DNA of 9,960 bases, taken from positions 1-9,960 of the forward strand of contig JBCCEJ010000113.1 of the NCBI GenBank assembly GCA_039030335.1. The letters run 5' to 3'. Source of the stretch: JBCCEJ01 sp039030335. Its GTDB lineage: Bacteria; Pseudomonadota; Gammaproteobacteria; HK1. Shown here in pieces: positions 6,039 to 9,960 of this stretch. Made by a program: the position numbers and the translations under genes. A model generated the notes under the pieces. The model saw only the letters and a list, made by a program, of their open reading frames with translations, searched no databases and was not told the DNA's origin. The stretch's first letter is position 1, and every line of letters begins with the position of its first letter.

Positions 6039-7220
6039 CACAACGTCGGCGATATGCATCGGACGCGATGCGGCCATGACCAGTGCGTAGCTCAGGTTAC
6101 CGAAAGCTTTGAACACCATGACGGTACCGGCCCGCTCGTCCGGGAGGCTGAACTCGCGATATGACTCATCAACCGGCTCGAACAGCTTACCGGTGTCACG
6201 GATGAACCGGTCGAGGGTCATCGTCAGGCCTTCCAGACCGCGCTGACGTGACCAGTCGAGCTCGGTTTCGGCATCCGGCTCCGGCAGCTTGGCATTGGGA
6301 TCCAGCGCGAGTTCATCAGTCAGGGTTTCGCCGCGCTGATAAACCGCCAGCACCGAGCCAATATCCACACCATGGTCGGTACCCACATTCAGAGCCACGA
6401 TCTGGTGGCGCCCGATCTGAGCGACCCCCTCAACGACCGAGATGATGCTGCCTTTGACTTCCCCCGCCGGCGGTTCGGGCATGAACTCTGGTAACGCGGT
6501 CAACTCCGTCGCCGGCAGCAGCCGGTCACCCGCCAACACTTCGCGCTTGGTGCTCGTCAGAGTCAGCGTGGACGGATCGCCCGCGCGTACCAGCACGGCA
6601 TCACCCACGTGCGTGGCCTCGAAGCCAAGCACACGTTCCTCGTCCAGGAATTCGGGGTCGACATAGGCCGGCCCTTCCCTGAAGACGGTAAAACGCCGGC
6701 CGTCACCTGCTTTCAGACCGCGTGCGTAGATGCTCGACCCCGCTCCGCCAACTATGTGTTCCTTACCGAGGGACACGATGTAGGCCGCTTCCTCGAGCTC
6801 GTTCGCCTCGACAACCTTCGGACTGGCCAGAAACTGCTTAATGGCGTCGACCGGGATCGCCGGGATCGCACCCGAGCGGATGGGGCCACGCCGCACCCGG
6901 GGCGACAGTTTCACGACCGGGCGCCCTTCGCGAGTCATGCGTACCACCGGCTGGCCTCCCTCATACGCGAGGTACAGCACGTCACCGGGATAGATCAGAT
7001 CCGGATTCTTTACCTGAGGGTTGCCCCGCCAGATCTCCTGCCAGCGCCACGGGTCACGCAGGAACGCCTGCGCGATGTCCCACAGTGTGTCACCCTCCCT
7101 CACCTCGTACTGGTCAGGATGGTCCGGGTTCAGCGCAGGGCCCGTTGCCGCCATCGGCAGCTGCCATGTGAGGCTCAGGAACAGACCGGCTGCAAGTGCG
7201 CAGAGACGCCCTCGAAACAT
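6027..7220 (-). CDS. Secreted LysM-domain protein of the dprA-def neighbourhood
   Basis: The 397-residue product starts with a Sec-type signal peptide (basic MFRGR, hydrophobic residues 7-19, likely cleavage near the MAA at 23-25), so it should act in the periplasm or cell envelope. One LysM domain follows at about 38-85 (YEVREGDTLWDIAQAFLRDPWRWQ, then IYPGDVLYL), which binds the N-acetylglucosamine backbone of peptidoglycan. The remaining 300 residues have no catalytic motif that I recognise; they look like a beta-rich region ending in GNLSYALVMAASRPMHIADV. A LysM protein of this kind at this place, divergent from def and upstream of dprA, is widespread in gammaproteobacteria, and its exact role is not established as far as I know. 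The start is the ATG at 7218-7220, with GGA seven bases upstream. The gene leads the minus-strand run. Its stop lies in an 18-bp repeat. Confidence 0.9.
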   Translation of the reverse strand: MFRGRLCALAAGLFLSLTWQLPMAATGPALNPDHPDQYEVREGDTLWDIAQAFLRDPWRWQEIWRGNPQVKNPDLIYPGDVLYLAYEGGQPVVRMTREGRPVVKLSPRVRRGPIRSGAIPAIPVDAIKQFLASPKVVEANELEEAAYIVSLGKEHIVGGAGSSIYARGLKAGDGRRFTVFREGPAYVDPEFLDEERVLGFEATHVGDAVLVRAGDPSTLTLTSTKREVLAGDRLLPATELTALPEFMPEPPAGEVKGSIISVVEGVAQIGRHQIVALNVGTDHGVDIGSVLAVYQRGETLTDELALDPNAKLPEPDAETELDWSRQRGLEGLTMTLDRFIRDTGKLFEPVDESYREFSLPDERAGTVMVFKAFGNLSYALVMAASRPMHIADVVTNP

Positions 7221-7423
7221 GTGCTTATCCGCTTAAATTGGCAAATTAGACTAACTAACCGCCATAGATAGCTGAAATACAATAAAAAAACAAGTCGAAT
7301 TGTGTCGCACCCGGGAGCGGTCGATATGCGGTGTGCGGCGGCAACGGTATACTTGCGCCTTTGATTTGGCCCGCCCTGCACCCATCTGCGCGAGGACCTT
7401 GGCGACCGGCTGACGGACACCGC
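7221..7423. promoter_or_regulatory. Divergent promoter region between the LysM gene and def
   Basis: The two gene runs diverge here, so both must be transcribed from this 203-bp spacer or nearby. Bases 7221-7300 are only about one third G+C, in sharp contrast to the GC-rich flanks, and include an A7 run at 7284-7290. For the minus strand, TTGTTT with TATCTA 17 bases downstream, or a TCTAAT nearer the LysM gene, are possible elements; both are imperfect. For the plus strand the best -10 is TATACT at 7348-7353, with a poor -35, which would start transcription near 7360, some 60 bases before def. I see no clear operator. Confidence 0.5.
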
Positions 7424-7921
7424 ATGGCACTTCTCGAAATTTTGCACTACCCCGATCCGAGGCTCCGCAACCGGGCTTCGCCGGTGGCATCGGTCGACGA
7501 CGAAATCCAGCAACTGGTCAGTGACATGCTCGAGACGATGTACGACGCGCCGGGTATCGGGCTGGCCGCTGTACAGGTTAACGCCACGCACCGCGTCGTC
7601 GTGATCGACGTGTCCGAGGATAAGTCCGAGCCGCTGTGTCTCATCAACCCCGAGGTGACGCATGCGCGCGGCACCGTCGAAATGGAGGAAGGCTGCCTGT
7701 CCATTCCCGGCATTTATGAGAACGTACAGCGCGCGGAGCAGGTCCGCGTCAGGGCACTTGACCGCGATGGACAATCTTTCACCCTGGATGCGGACGGCTT
7801 GCTGGCGGTGTGCATCCAGCACGAGATCGACCACCTGGACGGGAAGCTGTTCGTCGACTACCTCTCGCGGCTGAAACAGCAACGCATCCGCAAGAAAGCG
7901 CTGAAGCAGCAGCGCGCCTGA
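7424..7921 (+). CDS. def: Peptide deformylase
   Basis: Def is a cytoplasmic metal hydrolase, usually iron-dependent, that removes the N-formyl group from nascent proteins at the ribosome exit. The 165-residue product is near the E. coli length (169). All three signature motifs are present: GIGLAAVQ at about 45-52, EGCLS at about 88-92, and QHEIDH at about 131-136, which supply the metal-binding cysteine, two histidines and catalytic glutamate. The C-terminus LSRLKQQRIRKKALK resembles the ribosome-binding helix of the E. coli enzyme. The start is the ATG at 7424-7426, with GGA six bases upstream; the frame stays open upstream, but residues there do not match the family. It is followed after eight bases by fmt, whose product adds the group that Def removes, in the usual operon order. 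Confidence 0.98.
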   Translation: MALLEILHYPDPRLRNRASPVASVDDEIQQLVSDMLETMYDAPGIGLAAVQVNATHRVVVIDVSEDKSEPLCLINPEVTHARGTVEMEEGCLSIPGIYENVQRAEQVRVRALDRDGQSFTLDADGLLAVCIQHEIDHLDGKLFVDYLSRLKQQRIRKKALKQQRA

Positions 7922-7929
7922 AGCCCTTG

Positions 7930-8877
7930 GTGCCATCCACTCGCCTGGGATTTGCCGGCACCCCGGCCTTCGCAGCCACCATCCTCGCTGCGCTCATCGA
8001 AGCTGGGCGGGTGCCTGTCGCGGTGTGGACGCAACCCGATCGCCGGGCCGGGCGCGGGAGGAAGTTGGCCCCGTCACCCGTCAAAGCGGTGAGCCTCGAG
8101 CATGGTATTCCGGTCCACCAGCCCCGGTCTTTGAGAGACTCGACCGACCCGGCCGGGCAAAGCGCGATTGCGAATGCGCAGCTCGATCTTCTGATCGTCG
8201 TCGCATACGGCCTCATTCTGCCGCCAGCGGTACTCGAAGCCCCCGCGGCCGGGTGCCTCAACGTTCACGCATCGCTGTTACCCCGCTGGCGCGGCGCGGC
8301 GCCAATTCAGGCGGCGCTCCTCGCTGGAGACGCCGAGACCGGCGTCACGATCATGCAGATGGAGGCAGGCCTGGACACCGGCCCGATGCTGCTGAAGCGC
8401 ACCTTAGCGGTAACGCCTGGAACCAACGCTGAAGCCTTGACCGATGCCTTGGCGACGCTCGGCGCGAGCGCCTTGCTGGCAGCGCTCGATAACCTGGCGA
8501 ACGGCACGCTTCGCGCCGAGCCACAACGAGAAGTTGAGGCCACGTACGCGGGACGCATCCAGAAAAGCGACGCGCGCCTCAATTTCGACTTCTCCGCTCA
8601 GAGTCTGGTGCGCATGGTGCGGGCCTACTACGGCTGGCCAGTCGCACATACCTCGCTCGGCGCCGAAACTCTGCGCGTCTGGACGGCCGAGGCACTCGCG
8701 GACAGCGCCTCGGCGGCGCCCGGTACAGTGGTCGGCAGTGGCCGGACGGGCATCGATATCGCCACCTCGGACGGCGTGCTGCGCATCAAGGAGCTGCAAC
8801 GTCCCGGCGGCAAACGCGTCACCGCCGAGCAATTCCTCGCAGCGCGACCGCTGGCCGTCGGCCAGCGGCTCGGTTGA
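7930..8877 (+). CDS. fmt: Methionyl-tRNA formyltransferase
   Basis: Fmt transfers a formyl group from 10-formyl-tetrahydrofolate to Met-tRNA(fMet) for initiation. The 315-residue product equals the E. coli length. N-terminal motifs are LGFAGTPAFAA (6-16), QPDRRAGRGRKLAPSPVK (35-52) and VVAYGLILP (90-98). The active site NVHASLLPRWRGAAPIQ (111-127) with GVTIMQMEAGLDTGPML gives the family triad N111, H113 and D149. A C-terminal OB-like tRNA-binding domain follows (about 205-310). The frame is open back into def, so the start is a choice: GTG at 7930-7932 puts eight bases after the def stop and matches the family length, while TTG at 7927 adds one residue. No strong Shine-Dalgarno is visible, so coupling to def translation is likely. 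rsmB follows after 28 bases. Confidence 0.97.
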   Translation: MPSTRLGFAGTPAFAATILAALIEAGRVPVAVWTQPDRRAGRGRKLAPSPVKAVSLEHGIPVHQPRSLRDSTDPAGQSAIANAQLDLLIVVAYGLILPPAVLEAPAAGCLNVHASLLPRWRGAAPIQAALLAGDAETGVTIMQMEAGLDTGPMLLKRTLAVTPGTNAEALTDALATLGASALLAALDNLANGTLRAEPQREVEATYAGRIQKSDARLNFDFSAQSLVRMVRAYYGWPVAHTSLGAETLRVWTAEALADSASAAPGTVVGSGRTGIDIATSDGVLRIKELQRPGGKRVTAEQFLAARPLAVGQRLG

Positions 8878-8905
8878 TCAGTTCCGCCGTCTCGGACCTG
8901 AGCAG

Positions 8906-9960
8906 ATGAACAGCACCTCATCCGATGCCCGGCAGATGGCACTCGAAGCGCTCGAAGCGGTCGTCGGTGGCGGCAAGCACCTGCGCGACGCACTGGACGC
9001 GGCAACTTTCCAATGCGCCGATGCGCGCGAGCGCGCATTGGCCCGCGAGCTCGGATTCGGGGTAATTCGATGGACCCAGCGGCTGAGCGCGCTCCGCCGA
9101 TTGCTGGTGCCGAGGAAACCCAAGCCACTGCGTCTGGACCTGATCCTGCAACTGGGGCTCTATCAGCTCGAGTACACGCGAATACCAGCCCACGCGGCGG
9201 TCTCAGCGACCGTCGACCTGACACGGCGCAACCGCCTGCAGCACGCCCGGGGGATGGTCAATGCAACGCTTCGTCGGTATCAGCGCGAACGCCAGCACCT
9301 TCTCGACAGCCTCGATCGCAGTGCGCCGGCGCGACACGCGCATCCGCAGTGGTGGCTCGACCGGCTGGCGTCCGACTGGCCCGATCGGTGGCAGGCGGTC
9401 GCGGCGGCCAACAACGCCCGGGCGCCGCTGACACTGCGAGTGAATCAGCGTCGGGTGAGCCGCGCCGAGTACCTCGACAGACTCGAAGCAGCCGGGATCG
9501 GCGCCGGGGCCTGCGCGTTTGCACCGTGCGGGGTCAACCTCACGCAGACCGCCGATCCGACCAGTCTCCCCGGATTCGCAGACGGGCTGGTAAGTGTGCA
9601 GGACGGCGCCGGCCAGCTGATCACGCAACTGCTGACGGCAAAGCCCGGCCTGCGCGTGCTCGACGCATGCGCCGCTCCAGGTGGCAAGGCTACTGCTTTG
9701 CTGGAACACTTCCCCGGGCTCGAACTCCACGCCATCGATAACGATGCCGCGCGAGTCGACCGTCTGCGAGGCAACCTCGCACGCCTCGGGCTGTCGGCGC
9801 GCATCGACGTCGCCGATGCCGCGAGACCCGAAGACTGGTGGGATCGGCGAGCCTACGACGTCATCGTGCTCGACGTGCCATGCACCGCCAGCGGGATCGT
9901 GCGACGTCACCCGGATATTCGACTCGCGCGCGGACCCGGCGACATCGATCGCAATGCAAC
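8906..9960 (+). CDS. rsmB: 16S rRNA (cytosine-967-C5) methyltransferase RsmB, 3' end outside window
   Basis: RsmB makes m5C967 in 16S rRNA from S-adenosylmethionine. The frame is open from the ATG at 8906-8908 to the window end, 351 codons of an expected 430 or so. The N-terminal NusB-like RNA-binding domain (about 1-135) includes ARELGFGVIRW, LQLGLYQLEY and GMVNATLRRY. A linker with the family's LRVN (176-179) leads to the methyltransferase domain: VQDGAGQ, the SAM-binding motif VLDACAAPGGKATALLE (251-267), HAIDND, and motif IV LDVPCTASGIVRRHPDIR (322-339) with C326, equivalent to E. coli C325. The nucleophilic cysteine of the next motif lies beyond the window. Motif IV reads DVPCTASG where E. 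coli has DAPCSATG, a mild change. It closes the visible part of the def-fmt-rsmB operon; a trk gene often follows in relatives. Confidence 0.95.
   Translation, partial: MNSTSSDARQMALEALEAVVGGGKHLRDALDAATFQCADARERALARELGFGVIRWTQRLSALRRLLVPRKPKPLRLDLILQLGLYQLEYTRIPAHAAVSATVDLTRRNRLQHARGMVNATLRRYQRERQHLLDSLDRSAPARHAHPQWWLDRLASDWPDRWQAVAAANNARAPLTLRVNQRRVSRAEYLDRLEAAGIGAGACAFAPCGVNLTQTADPTSLPGFADGLVSVQDGAGQLITQLLTAKPGLRVLDACAAPGGKATALLEHFPGLELHAIDNDAARVDRLRGNLARLGLSARIDVADAARPEDWWDRRAYDVIVLDVPCTASGIVRRHPDIRLARGPGDIDRNA

Noticed and set aside
7175..7936. Minus-strand open frame (253 codons) opposite def
   Set aside because: It covers the whole of def in antisense and crosses the AT-rich divergent promoter region; def is certain from its three motifs.
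9013..9741. Plus-strand open frame (242 codons) inside rsmB
   Set aside because: Out of frame with RsmB, whose motifs are clear; the product is Arg/Ala/Pro-rich as expected of a shadow frame.

Overview
The window is a stretch of core chromosome from a high-GC member of the Gammaproteobacteria. The taxon call rests on gene order and on protein similarity recognised by eye. A divergent pair of clusters, LysM-dprA-topA-tsaC-hemF on the minus strand and def-fmt-rsmB on the plus strand, is a classic gammaproteobacterial neighbourhood. HemF, TsaC, Def, Fmt and RsmB align closely with the E. coli proteins as I remember them. TopA has C-terminal Toprim-associated (Crpt-type) repeats and a lysine-rich tail in place of the Cys4 zinc ribbons of the E. 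coli enzyme. This points away from enterics and towards lineages such as xanthomonads, Chromatiales or relatives, but I cannot name the order.

Layout, left to right. Positions 1-225 hold the 5' part of a tRNA-Gly(TCC) and a complete tRNA-Tyr(GTA), both on the minus strand, with a promoter-like sequence at 243-272. Minus-strand protein genes follow: hemF (345-1241), tsaC (1301-1900), topA (1897-4407), a 221-bp spacer with a probable topA promoter, dprA (4629-5840), a 186-bp spacer with an 18-bp tandem repeat and inverted repeats, and a LysM-domain secreted protein (6027-7220). A 203-bp divergent intergenic region, AT-rich in its left part, separates these from def (7424-7921), fmt (7930-8877) and rsmB (8906 to the window end, incomplete) on the plus strand.

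The genes serve translation and genome maintenance. Fmt formylates initiator Met-tRNA and Def removes the formyl group from new proteins. RsmB methylates 16S rRNA, TsaC starts t6A modification of tRNA, and the two tRNA genes supply tRNA itself. TopA relaxes negative supercoils, DprA handles incoming single-stranded DNA, and HemF is the oxygen-dependent step of haem synthesis, which implies growth with oxygen.

I found no mobile element, CRISPR array, toxin, defence cassette or unknown multi-gene system. The points worth a second look are local: an in-frame 18-bp repeat just past the LysM stop codon, inverted repeats ahead of dprA, the absence of smg between dprA and topA, a divergent loop in TsaC, and the TopA tail. 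All seven complete protein genes end in TGA.
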